64,000 nt of DNA from Gordionus sp. m RMFG-2023 (taxonomy: Eukaryota > Nematomorpha > Gordioida > Chordodea > Parachordodidae). Of this stretch, positions 25,441 through 36,399 are shown in pieces; the stretch's first letter is position 1; each line of letters opens with the position of its first letter. The notes under the pieces were generated by a model, which worked only from the letters and a program-made list of their open reading frames with translations, did not search any database and was not told the origin of the DNA. The translations under genes and the position numbers were made by a program. Where the stretch lies: positions 62,659,561 to 62,723,560 of the forward strand of contig NC_088775.1 of assembly GCF_954871325.1 (NCBI RefSeq), given 5' to 3'.

Positions 25441-25788
25441 TGATTTAGATCTTTTTTCCCTTCCCTTCATTGTTTTTTTTTCAAATTAAGAAATATATAT
25501 ACCTTTTTTTCTCATTTATTTTCGCGATTTTGATCTATATAAAAAAAAAATCTTTTCTCAAATACAAATTTCTGTGTGAATTAAATTGATTTTTCCTGTA
25601 AATTTATAATTTATATCATTAATTAAAATATTTATTCGTTTATATTGTATCTAATATCTATATTATAGCAACATATTTTGATAACAAATAAATAATTATT
25701 ATATAATAGATTTTATATAAATAACTAATAATTTTAATGTTGTATTCTCTAAAATAAATTTGGATAATAATAAAATTAAAAAAATTGT

Positions 25789-27208
25789 CAGAGTTGTTAA
25801 GAAGGCGCTATAGAAGCGGTGCCCCTGGAGAGCCTTTGTAAGTCATATTAATATTCATTTTATAGATATATGATAAAAAAATAGTTTTTGATATTATGGA
25901 TCCAGATATTATAGAAAAAGAAATCGAATTTCCATCATACAAAAAAATATTTTTCTCTTCTAAAAGTGTTAGATCCTAATGATCCTAATGGAACGAATAT
26001 TAGGGCCAAATGTTTATTATGTGTAAATAAAAATATCGTTTTCAAAAGTCAGCGGCTTCAACTTAAAAAAACATCTAAAAGTACAAAATCTATCTGTTAA
26101 ATACAAAATGATAAAACTATATTTTGTTTTATTTTAGATTAATTTTTTTTTATAATGTCTATAATTATTTTTGGGCAATTCATTAGTCTAATTTGGGTTA
26201 GATATGATGCTTTTTTAAATATATTTTGATATTTATTTTAATTTGCTCATTACTTGTTCAACCTCCTTTATTATACATTTTTTTCTTCTAAACTTAATTA
26301 AAATATTTTTATTTCTTATAAACTTGGTTAACTTTTATTAATTGCTTTACTTAATTGAATTGAAATATCCAAATTAAAACTATACATTTTATTATGTTAA
26401 TCAATTTATATTTTATTTAATCTTAATTTTATTTTTGTATATTTTTTCTTATTTTATTTTGATCTACAATTTAATGTTTTATTTTAACAATTTGGAAACT
26501 TGATAAATTTTGGGTTATAGAGCCTTTGGCAAAAGCTCTAAAAATCCTTGAAGGGGAGCTTCATATGGATATGAATATCTTAACTCCAACCATTTCTAAA
26601 CTTACATCAAAAATAAACGACTTAACAAATTTAGAGTAGTTTAGCCAACCTCTTGTAGAGTCTCTTGTAATCTGTATCAATAGTTTATAGTAAAAAAGTA
26701 AATTATTTATTTAAATAACTTTATTGCAGATTTTCAAATTTTTATAATGATGGAAATATCATTGCGGCTATTATCCATCCTGTCTTCTAATTAATGGGAA
26801 TTTTTTTAGGATTCCATGAAATTGATCATCAGAAAGAATATATTGGACATATATTTTAAATATTCCCTCTAGTGGTCCTGTTGAGCGAATGTTTTGTATA
26901 GCTAAATAGGTTTAGGGGAGAGGCATGGATGTTTGTTAGATATCAAATTTAGAAAATTTATTACTTTTAAAAGCTAATAAAAGATTATAAATATTTTAAT
27001 ATATCATTTTATATTAAAACTTTTTTGTTAAACAAATATGATTTGTTTCGTGTACTTTCTAAACAAAATGAAAATCAAAGGAGAGGCTATGGAGTGGCAC
27101 TCCATTACTTGGAGCAGGACCCAGCTCCTTTTAAAAATTTAGCTAGCTTCTTTTGAAAAGGTAGGAGCGGGAGCTAACTAATTTTAAAAAGAAGCGTTAA
27201 CAACTCTG
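25789..27208 (+). mobile_element. hAT transposon with perfect termini and target duplication
   Basis: The terminal repeats CAGAGTTGTTAA and TTAACAACTCTG are exact, and AAAATTGT is duplicated on both sides (25781-25788, 27209-27216). Inside are MDPDIIEKEIEFP (about 25895), a BED-like CLLC segment (about 26010), and a dimerisation-domain relic IPSSGPVERMFCIAK ... NLENLLLLKAN (about 26865-26985), all plus strand and interrupted. It is 1.42 kb, hence internally deleted, and shares its terminus with the element at 7443-8384. Confidence 0.88.
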
Positions 27209-27216
27209 AAAATTGT

Positions 27217-28997
27217 TATAAATAAAATAATAAAATACTATTTCATTATAAATTTAAAATCAAATCATATTACCTTTTTATTTATGAGTTTCATTTATTT
27301 TATATTTCTTAGATGGTCCAAATCTTTTAATATAATTATTTTAAAAAATATATATAATTCCATAATATTTAATCCTCAAATTGGTCAATTTAATTATTAA
27401 TCTAATTAGCTTATAAATTTTTAAAAATAGAATTTTTTTCAGATTAGTGCAACTGCACTCTGCTGTGGGCGCTCATGCTCATTTTAGATCATCAAAATAT
27501 TTCTAAAATATTTAATATTTATCCTTTAAATCGTTAGAGTAAATATATGAGAATGCATCTGAGTTAAAATATTTCCAAAATTTGAATATATTATACTAAT
27601 TGCATCATATTTAACATGTTTCTTGCATTATAAATAACTACGCTTGTAACCAGGAATTAAAATCATTTTTGTATTTTATAATGAGAAATAATCTATTTAA
27701 ATTGTATATATAATTTTCTTAAAATATTTAAAATTTACTTTTGCGTGTATTTAAATAAAAATGTGAAGGTATTCCTCTTTTAACATGAATAAAGTTATCA
27801 CGAAAATAGATCTCCAAGTTTTAAAGTTTTGATCATATAAAATCTAACCTTTTTAAAAAAATCAAAGATTATATACCGTTAAATTTGATGTTTTACGTTA
27901 TGATAATTAAAGTTGTATAGATTGCTTGAAAAGCTTAAAACATCTAAGAAGCGCGCGAGAAAATTTGCTATACTATTTTAGGAAGAATTAAAATTTAAAT
28001 ATTATTATTATAGCCCTGCATTATTTGTATATTTAATATAATTAGTTTCCTATATAACTTTGACAATTTACGGACTTAAAAAGGGTTTACATTTATCACT
28101 TAAAAGCTGGCTTTTAATCAGGAAAATATATTAATTATAAGATTAACTTTCCCAGTTCTCAAATTCAAGCTACTAAAAATTTTAAAATAATGATTTCTTA
28201 TTACTGATTAAAATACAGATTTAAATATAATTTTTTGTAGTATATGCTGATTAAAGATTTTTATCTTTTAATAATTTTCTACACATTAAAAATTATTTAT
28301 AAAATAACTACAATTCTGTTTAGCTCACCAGTAGTGCACCTATTCAATGTCGCCAAAAATGTTTTTAGTTAAAAGGTGATCTCATCTTGATAAAAATTTT
28401 AAAAGCATTTATTTATTAGTAACCCGAACGAAAAATGATATGACTTTGAAAATCTGGGATAAATTCAGACTGACGACAGGGCTCAAAATTTATACCTCCG
28501 AAGCTCTCGAATTAAATATTTGTTTTAATTAATAACCAATTTCCAACCCTAAAAATTTATATCAAAATTAAATCGATAATATGTCATTTTTAATATCGGT
28601 ATCGAATACATTTAAAAAAAATGTATATTTGTATTGGTATTGACGGACCTTTTTAGAGTTTGCTTAGAACTCGGTTTTGATGTATTCATCATTTTCAATA
28701 ATAACAAAATTGAAAAAAATGTTTATGGGAATAAAATAAACCAGAAATATAATTATAAAATAAATATACATTAAACTTAAGTATTCCAATTAAAAAAGAA
28801 TAATTATCATATTTTTTTAAGTTCCACCATGATTGAATATTAACATCGTGTCATATTCTCCAAATAATGTATACCCACCAAATATCGCATTAATTTCCTT
28901 TTTAACCGAATTAATCAGTTTAATCTAATTAGTCCCTTGGCCTTTGTGGCGACTAAATTTTTACGGAATTAAAGGGTCTTTAAATAATTTCTCTTAC
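27217..28997. other. AT-rich intron, no gene seen
   Basis: No motif-bearing frames, repeats or termini recognised. Confidence 0.5.
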
Positions 28998-29244
28998 TTT
29001 CCTGCCTCGTAGATTTCAGCTGCCTCAAAGAGCGACATAGTAGCATCCCCATTGGCAATCATATCCATGCAATGATTTTTCGATTTCCCTTGAGTGCATT
29101 TGATAGCCGGTATAAAATCCTTGGCTTTGAAAGATAGACGCATCCTTTCGCATTTGTTCAATTCGTTCCTCGATATTACACACCAAATTATGGGTTTCAC
29201 ATCACACCTTCTCATATTTTCTATCACTTTAAGATAATCACTTC
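28998..29244 (-). CDS. Transferrin exon G: linker and start of C-lobe
   Basis: Encodes about 82 residues: SDYLKVIENMRRCD links the lobes, then IIWCVISRNELNKCERM opens the C-lobe, followed by IKCTQ and NHCMDM with the usual four cysteines, ending LFEAAEIYEAGK. I chose the acceptor CATAAG at 29245-29246 rather than a closer TTAAAG because it restores LG-SDYL across the junction. The donor is GGAAA/gtaaga after 28998 (phase 2). The iron-ligand Asp position (consensus L-D-A-A) is Glu here. Confidence 0.92.
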
Positions 29245-29409
29245 CTTATGGTTAAAATAATTTGAATATTATATGAGTATTTTAAATCTAAAAGAGGATA
29301 CTATTTAAATTCAATTGGCACTTTATACAGAAATTTTTATGGCTTGAATAAATTTTAATGAAAATATGACTTTTTAAAACCCTTATTCTATAATATATAA
29401 AACTTATAC

Positions 29410-29566
29410 CTAGGTATGATCTAAATGTATTTCTTTCTTTGACATCCACTAATTTTAACGTTGTGTCCGAGAATAAGATGTCAACATTACGATACGGTAC
29501 ACTATTAAACATTTTAAAGCTTGATTCTGTGAAGGAAGCGTTAACGTGTAAATTAATCCCAAACAC
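29410..29566 (-). CDS. Transferrin exon F: interlobe approach
   Basis: Encodes 52 residues plus one base. It starts VFGINLHVNAS in phase 0 after TTTAAAG, continues SSFKMFNSVPY, and ends LVDVKERNTFRSYL with donor CTAG/gtataag (phase 1). The F-x-MF-S and LLF-x-D-T-x-x-L patterns mark the last strand-helix block of a transferrin lobe. Phase 0 matches the previous exon's GAG/gt donor, giving FLRAQE-VFGIN as in homologues. Confidence 0.92.
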
Positions 29567-30402
29567 CTTTAAAAATTTGATCGATTAAATTATAATAATA
29601 CTTAATATTTATGCAAGATGATATTTATTATCTTGATTTAACCCTGTTAGAGACATTCATAATCTAATTGGTGCTTTATATTAGGAATAAGTTGATTCTT
29701 ATAAAAATATATTTCATAGAAATATAACCAAAAGCAAAATCATATTTAAAATATTTGTCGTGTTTTTGGTTAGTCTATTTTTAAAAAAATATTGTTCCAC
29801 TAATTATATTTATACTAGAACTAGAGTTATCAATCTTACAGATAAAAGTTATTAATACATCTTTAAGTAAGAAACTAATTAAATTAAACTTATGCGTCAT
29901 TTTTTGCGAGTCCGAAACTTTTCCCTCCATTCTCAATAACCAAAACTGTAATATCTCGAGGCCCGGACTTCTAACTAAGTTTCTAACCATATTAGCATCA
30001 CGCATATGTTTCATAAATGGTGTGCAATTGAAAATAAATTTTTACTACATTTCCATCTATATGTTTTTTTTAAATTTACTATTATTGTGCAATATTACAC
30101 CTATAGGAATGAAAAAAAAGATGAGATAACATATTTTATGTTATTAAACTTTTTAACCTAATAAAAAATAGGGATAACCAGGGTAAAATGATTGGTAATT
30201 TGTATTTTTACCATAAAATTTTAAAACAAAGGAGAACAAATTATAGATATATATGTAGCCAAATCCCTCATCTACAAAATAAAAATAAGTTTAGCTTTTT
30301 ACCTATAATACTTTAAGAGCTATGATTAATTTTGTGTAGTATTCCATTTTCGCCAGGGGTAAGCTAGGCATCAGGGTAAAGTGGTTAAAATAAAATTGAA
30401 CA
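29567..30402. other. Intron sequence, no gene seen
   Basis: A 77-codon minus-strand open stretch (29781-30014) was considered as an exon and rejected. Otherwise AT-rich. Confidence 0.5.
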
Positions 30403-30760
30403 TACAGGATTTCCCATTCAAAAAAGTAAAAGTATCAAAGGCTTAGGAAAAGGCCCGATCAAAAAAGGGAAAATGGTTATTCTTTTTTATCTTTTTAAAA
30501 ATTGTTTATTTATTTTTCTTTTCTTCTCTATTTTTGTGATTTTTGACAATTCTTTTTCCTTTTTTTCATCCTACATAACAATTTTTTAACTTTTTATGAT
30601 TTTTTTATTACATTTTTATTTTTTAAATTTTACTAAATTTTTATTTCTATTTGGGAATCAAATGTTTTTTATTAATATTTTTTTCATATCAAATTATTTC
30701 ATTACAATTACTTTGCTTTCCTTTTTTAAAGTCCAATATGTTTTATAAATTAATATAAAA
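30403..30760 (+). repeat. Diverged copy of the TACAGGGTTTCCC minisatellite element (left arm)
   Basis: It starts TACAGGATTTCCCATTCAA, continues with three to four worn AAAAGG-type units, then GGGAAAATGGTTATTCTTTT and a pyrimidine-rich tract containing TTCATCCTACATAACAA. The same order occurs at 37404-39600. This is the most diverged copy seen. Confidence 0.65.
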
Positions 30761-31466
30761 TCTTTGTTCGTTTACCCTCTTTTGTTGTATATTTAATAAT
30801 ACACATATTTACCATTCTTTATCTTAATTGATTAATAACTTTGCCTCAAGAATTATTTTCCTCCAGGTCATATTTAAGATTATTTGTATTTTATAATAAA
30901 ATTTTATTAAAAAATAGGGATATGGTTCTCGTCTTACCGATTTAATCAAATAAATCATATTATTTTAAAGAAAAAATCATGATTTCGAACTCTGACTAGA
31001 ATGAATCGGAAAGGGATTGATACTTAATTATGTATTTCCCCCACTTTTGAAGGTCCAATTAATTATTTAATTCGTCATTTTCTTTCTTCTTTTTAACTAA
31101 AAGATAGAAAATAAGTGAATTGATGATCGGTATCACTCAAGGAGGGTTATATTACAACCAAATATCTATTAATATAGTTAGACATTTTATTTATCATTTT
31201 TGTATCTCCTATCGTCAACCCTGTGGTTTAAAGTCTAAGAAAATTCTCATAAAACTCTTAGGCTGTGTCCTAGATAGGTTTATTTGGATACTTAATTGCT
31301 TTAAGAAGAGACCCTAATTTGGCTTGTCTTTACAAACAAGTTCGTCTTTTTTTAAATATGGGTCTTAAATGTTCAAAATTTTTGTTTAAGATCTAAATAG
31401 AGAAGAGAGAAAATGGAATAGTAAATAACATAATTTACTAATAAAGATGTTATTCCATATAGTGGT

Positions 31467-31680
31467 GTAATTAAAATATTTGAGCTAATTTTTAAAAACG
31501 GCTAACTCAATATTTTAGCCAGAAAAATATTGCCTTAGCTTCAAGATTCTGCTAATAGATGTCTAAATCATTGGGCCGCTTATAACCAAAATCTCCAGAC
31601 TTGCGTAATAATTTTCTGGATAAGATATTGAGTTAGCCGTTTTAAAAATAAGTTCAAATCGAGCTGTTTAACAACACTAC
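31467..31680. mobile_element. Palindromic MITE, copy 3
   Basis: AACGGCTAACTCAATATTTT and GATATTGAGTTAGCCGTT arms enclose a loop with CTTCAAGATTCTGCTAATAG. The right end is GTTTAACAACACTAC. Same family as 18880-19060 and 19205-19420. Confidence 0.72.
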
Positions 31681-32177
31681 TGATTAGTAAAATGAAATAC
31701 ATATATTATTTAATATATTTTTCTGTAATAAATTTAGTTTCTATGCACAAATAAAATTTTATTTATTTTATATAAAAGTGTATACATTACCACATCCTGA
31801 TATAATAATGGTATAATAAGCAACTAATCTCATTTGATTAACTTATAATATATACAAATTAAAAAATTTTTATTCTATTAGCTCATCTAGTTCTACTGTT
31901 AATGTCTATTTAGCAATCCGAGGTTTAGAATTCATATCTTGCAAAGTGAAATAATTTACCTTTTCTTTAAACAATGAATTTGATATAAAATTATATAATA
32001 ATACGGGAAATGTATAGTTTTTTAAAATTTAAGTAGTGTTTTTAATTCTAGTTAGATTTATTGGAGATATAATTTTGTAAAAAATTGATAAGATTTTGGT
32101 TCATGAGTCATAGTTACCATTGGTTATCTTATATTTATTTATCTGTTATATGATTGGTTGAATTTTATTAATTTGAG

Positions 32178-32962
32178 TATTTTTTTGTTAAATAATATTT
32201 TTATTATCGAAGACCATTGGTTGTTAATTTTTACAATTTTTTTTAATGATTTTTTTTAATTTTAATATTTTTTTAAAAATAAATTTTAATAATTTTTTTA
32301 ATAGTGAGAATAAATGTTTAAAATATTTATAAAAGTTTTTGTGGACTAGCTTAATAGAGGCATAAATACAAAGTCCATAGAGTGTCTTTGGCGTGACCTC
32401 AAAACAAAATATGAATCTGGGAGGTCTCAGTTTATGGAAGATTACATAGCAACATATATTTATTTAAAGAAGAGAGAAAATTTTTTAGAAGATATTATTC
32501 AAGCATTTCCTTTTATAAATATATAGAATATATAATTTGTTATACATTTTTATATTTTAAATTTGTAAAATAAACATTTTAAATAAAAAATCAAATTGTA
32601 AGCTCATATAATATGTAATGAGAAATAAAGCTTATAAGTGACCATTGTGAAAGAAGCATCTGTTAAAAAATTTATACCTCATAAAAGTATGCGATCTAAA
32701 TAGGAAAAACAATTGGAAAAAATATTTAAATTACAAATCTGCACGGCATCTTAATAATCGATAAAGTTTTTTACCCAATTTGCTCTTCCCTTTATTTAAA
32801 TTTTATCCTGTCCTTCTCATTTTTATTTATCTTTTTTAAAAATATAGCTAAAAAATTTCCTATAATAAAAACATCATTCAACAAAAAATATTTTAAAAAA
32901 ATGTGTAAAATTAACAACCAATGGTTTTCGATAATAAAAATATCATCTAACAAAAAAATAGT
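32178..32962 (+). mobile_element. Merlin DNA transposon, internally deleted
   Basis: Inverted arms of about 50 bp: ATTATCGAAGACCATTGGTT on the left (about 32204) and AACCAATGGTTTTCGATAAT on the right (about 32916). Between them, plus-strand 32362-32526 encodes about 55 residues, INTKSIECLWRDLKTKY then SQFMEDYIATYIYLKKREN, ending in a stop. The H/N-T-x-x-IE-x-xW ... Y-x-x-E-(F/Y) pattern is the C-terminal part of ISXO2/Merlin DDE transposases. The N-terminal part is missing. Confidence 0.72.
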
Positions 32963-33356
32963 TTAAAAGGACTCAATTGAGGATTGCTTTAAAATAACCG
33001 TTTTTATTTTACTTTTGAACTAAAATCAAATAACGATTTGTGATTTATCAATTGGCTCTATCCAATTTACAAATATTATATCTCAGGGGCGTCACTAGCC
33101 TTTACAATCTTAGGGAGCTCAACTAAAAATTTATTTGGGGGGGGGGGGGGGAGACTTAGACCTCATACCTCCTATTTTTATTATTATTATATTATAATTT
33201 TTAAATTGAAATTTGCAAACTATGTACAAATATTTTGAATTTTATATTTTGTCATTTATAATAAACAATACAAGACATTTCTAAAGATAATAATTTTTTA
33301 ATACAAAATATTTATCCATATAAATAATGAAAGCAAATTTTTTTTTTTTTTTCTCT

Positions 33357-34130
33357 TTAGCTTTCACCTTTTCTGGTGGTAAGCTCCTTCAACATCTCTC
33401 TCCACTTTATGTTATTCGTACAATCTCTTTTATCTATTTTATACTTCTTTATATTGGCTCTAACTTTATGGCCCCATTGAAGTTTTGGCCTTCCTCTTTT
33501 ACGTTTGCCCATCACTTCCAATCTTTCAACTTTATTTCCTATGTAGTTCATAGGCCTTCTCATTGTGTGCCCATACCACCTAAGTCTGTTTACCATTAAC
33601 TTAGTCTTAATGGGCACTACCTTTAAACTATTTAGTATTCTTGTACTGCGCACCTTATCCTTTCTTGTTACCCCAGCAATCATCCTCAGCATTCTCATCT
33701 CCATAGTTTGTAGACTTCTCTCGTCTGATTCTTTGGTTGGCCATGTTTCCGAACTATATAGAATAGTTGGTTGTACTATGGAACTGTAAATTTTTCCCTT
33801 TAATTTGTGTGGGATTCTTTTGTCAAATAGCACTCCAGATAAAGATCTCCACTTTAACCACCCTTGATTAATCTTATTCTTTATCTCTTTTTCTATTGTG
33901 CCGTTTGTTTGTATAGTGGAGCCCAAATATTTGCAGCTTTCAATTGCGGATATCTGCCAATCATTTATATTAATACTCTCCGTTTCATCTCCTCCTATCA
34001 CCATATACTCCGTCTTTTCTCTATTTACTTTTAATCCGTGCGTTTCTAGGATATTTATCCAATTCACTAACCTTTCTTTCATTTCATCCTTGGATTCGGC
34101 AAGTATCACAATATCATCTGCAAATATCAT
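33357..34130 (-). pseudogene. LINE reverse transcriptase, palm to C-terminus
   Basis: An open frame of 257 codons starting at the catalytic FADD box (MIFADDIVILAES), followed by KVNREKTEYMVIGGDE, CKYLGSTIQTNGTIEKEI, PTILYSSETWPTKESD, RMLRMIAGVTRKDKVRS and RLRWYGHTMRRP. These are RT motifs C to E, thumb and the usual RTE C-terminal tail. It is the longest uninterrupted piece of the element; upstream motifs lie in other frames. Confidence 0.9.
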
Positions 34131-34243
34131 ATTCCACGGGACTGTTTGAGGTATAGACTGTGCTAATACATCTATTACTGTAATGAAGAGAAGTGGGCTG
34201 AGAGCCGACCCTTGATGAACTCCTTCGGCTATTGTAAAGCCTG

Positions 34244-34766
34244 CTAAGTACCTGTTGTGCTACGGACCATTGTTGTATGTCCCATATACATATCCTCTAT
34301 TATTCTTATATATTTTTCGGGAACTTTTTTGTGGCGTAGCGCCCACCATATAAGTTTTCTTGGGATTCTATCAAAGGCCTTTTCTAGATCGAGAAAGACC
34401 ATGTGTAGCTTTTTGTTCTTTTCCCTGTATTTTTCACTCATTTGCCTAATTGCATGGATAGCATCGGTTGTTGATCTTCCAGGCATAAAGCCAAACTGTG
34501 TCTCTCCTATTTCGATTATATCTCTTAATCTTTTTTCTATTATTTTTTCGTATAGTTTTAGACAGTGTGACATTAGTTTTATGCCCCTGTAATTTTGACA
34601 ATTTGAAGATAGGAACTAGATAGCTCTGCCTCCATTTTTGGGGGACCTCTTCATTTCCAAGTATTTTATTGTACAGATTTGTGAGGAGATGTATTCCATC
34701 ATCTCCTAGTGCTTTAAGGCTTTCTATTGGAATATCGTCTGGACCCCTAGCTTTGTTGTTTTTCAT
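34244..34766 (-). pseudogene. LINE reverse transcriptase, N-terminal motifs
   Basis: Two overlapping frames. 34766-34446 reads ARGPDDIPIESLKALGDDG and VPQKWRQSYLVPIFK (RT motifs 0-1). 34573-34244 reads KLYEKIIEKRLRDII, QFGFMPGRSTTDAI and LEKAFDRIPRKLIWWAL (motifs 2A-B), ending near MYMGHTTMVRST. A frameshift around 34,590 separates them. Confidence 0.88.
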
Positions 34767-35596
34767 ATGCTTGAGGCATGTGATTATTTCTTGTTCTGTT
34801 ATAGGTTATACAAGGTTCTGACAAGGGGAGTGTTCGTCGAGATGCAATATGTGGGAATTAAAGTTGAGAAGCTCCTGAAAATATTCTTTCCATCTATTCA
34901 TTATTTCTTTTTCCTTTTTTGATTACTATATCCCTAGAATTCTTTTCTCGCTGTTTGGCTAATCTGTATATTTTATTTTGCCCTTCTTTGGTATGTAGAT
35001 CTTCGTACATGTCATCGTATGCCATAGATTTGGCCCTAGCCACCGCCTTTGTAGCTAATCTCTTGGATTTTTTGTATCTTGACTTGTCATCTGCATAGGG
35101 CTTTTTTCTCCTGTTAGTGGTTTGTACCTCTTGATTCCACCACCATAGTTCTTTGTGTGATTTGTTGCCTCCTCTTGTCAAGCCTAGCGTCGATTTTGCA
35201 GTGTCTAAATCTGGATGAAAGGTCTGTCCATATTTTTTCACTGACTTGTGAGCAATTTATTGTTTCAATGTTTGCATTGATTGCAAAGGCATCTGTCATT
35301 GTTTTTAATTTGCCCCATTTGATGCATGGTTCCAGTTTTATCTTATTTTGAGTGGATTTATTTGAGATTTGTAAATCCATGATTAGTAGCTTGTGTTGCG
35401 CGGCGATATCTTCTCCTGGGATGACTTTGCAGTCTATTACATCTTTTAATCTTCTGCAAGAGATTAGCATGTAATCTATCTGTGTTTTCCTAGTACCACT
35501 TCATATGTTATTAAATGACTATCTTTTTTCCTATAGTAGGTGTTGGTTAAGGCAAGGTCGAAGGCTTGCGCAAATTTCAGTACGTGCTCTCCTTCA

Positions 35597-36178
35597 TCAT
35601 TTCTTTTTGTAGCTATCTCTTGCTTTCCCCACATGCGCATTTAAGTCACCACCAATTATGACTAGGTCATCCTTAGGGATTTCCATTACGGCTTCATCAA
35701 GGATAGCTCTAAAGTCATCTTTCTCTTCTTCCTTGCAACCCGTTTGAGGAGCATATACTGATAGGATGTGTAGTAGATTGACCAATGTAGAGTTTTATCT
35801 TCATTAGTCTATCAGAGATCCTGTTGACTTCTACAACTGAGGAGGTTAGATCTTGACTGAGGATGATGCCGACACCGTTCCTATTGCTAACAAGTCCATT
35901 CCATTATAGTACAATTTATACCCATCTCCAATCATCAAAGTCTTCTGTCCTTTCCATTTCGTCTCTTGTATGCACGCTATATCAACTTTTCTCCTGTTCA
36001 ACATTGATGCCAATTCTCTCGTCTTACCTTTAAGCGTCCCAATATTCAAACTTGCCAGTCTTGTCTTCTTTGCTTTGACCTTTACTTTATTTTTCACAGG
36101 ATGGAGGTCTACACCCTGCGCGTCGCATGGAGGGAACGCCCTAGCTTTCATATTCATATTTTCATTTGTGTCCTTCAT
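35597..36178 (-). pseudogene. LINE apurinic-type endonuclease
   Basis: 36178-35846 holds the N-terminal strand LASLNIGTLKGKTREL and the catalytic-Glu box IACIQETKWKG; 35785-35597 holds ILSVYAPQTGCKEEE and VIIGGDLNAHVG (the GDxN box). Endonucleases of this family nick the target DNA to prime reverse transcription. The gap between the two frames is a frameshifted part of the same domain. Confidence 0.85.
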
Positions 36179-36325
36179 TTTGTTTATTGGACAGGTATCC
36201 TTAGCACCCGGCTGTCCAGGCCTGTCGGTGACCGGGGTGTCATCTCTAAGCTCCGAAATTCATCATACCATATGTCTTTACACATCAGTCATCGAAGAAA
36301 AACTTGAAAGTTTTTATGGTTCTTA

Positions 36326-36399
36326 CCAGGATTGAACCCGCGTCCTTGTTCATGCTCGTGTTTCCAAGCCTACATCTTACCCATTAGGCCACCCCGGCG
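36326..36399 (-). promoter_or_regulatory. tRNA-like Pol III promoter at the LINE 5' end
   Basis: Reading the minus strand from 36399: box A-like TGGCCTAATGGGTAAG (36391-36376) and box B-like GGTTCAATCCT (about 36338-36328), separated by about 37 bases. The first base of this tRNA-like head is adjacent to the 19-bp target duplication, so it belongs to the transposed unit. Confidence 0.6.

Larger units (their letters stand above)
33339..36399 (-). mobile_element. Full-length RTE-like LINE with 19-bp target duplication
   Basis: The minus-strand element of 3.06 kb ends in a poly(A) (plus-strand T run 33338-33352). It is flanked by identical 19-bp copies of ATAAATAATGAAAGCAAAT (33320-33338 and 36400-36418), so both ends are intact. 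Coding order from the 5' end: endonuclease ASLNIGTLKGKTRELASML and IACIQETKWKG (36178-35846), DDLVIIGGDLNAHVGKA (about 35680), linker frames (35470-34894), RT with TQFGFMPGRSTTDAIHAI and MVFLDLEKAFDRIPRKLI (34573-34244), catalytic IFADDIVILAES, and a C-terminal RLRWYGHTMRR block (34130-33357). Several frameshifts make it inactive despite the perfect target duplication. Confidence 0.93.

Noticed and set aside
29781-30014. 77-codon minus-strand frame first taken as a transferrin exon because MVRNLVRSPGLEILQFWLL loosely fits the hinge region
   Set aside because: The true exon for that region is 48007-48185, which matches far better and joins 29566 in phase; this frame has no usable acceptor in frame.
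33565-36335. Several plus-strand frames of 60-120 codons
   Set aside because: They are antisense shadows of the minus-strand LINE endonuclease and reverse transcriptase.
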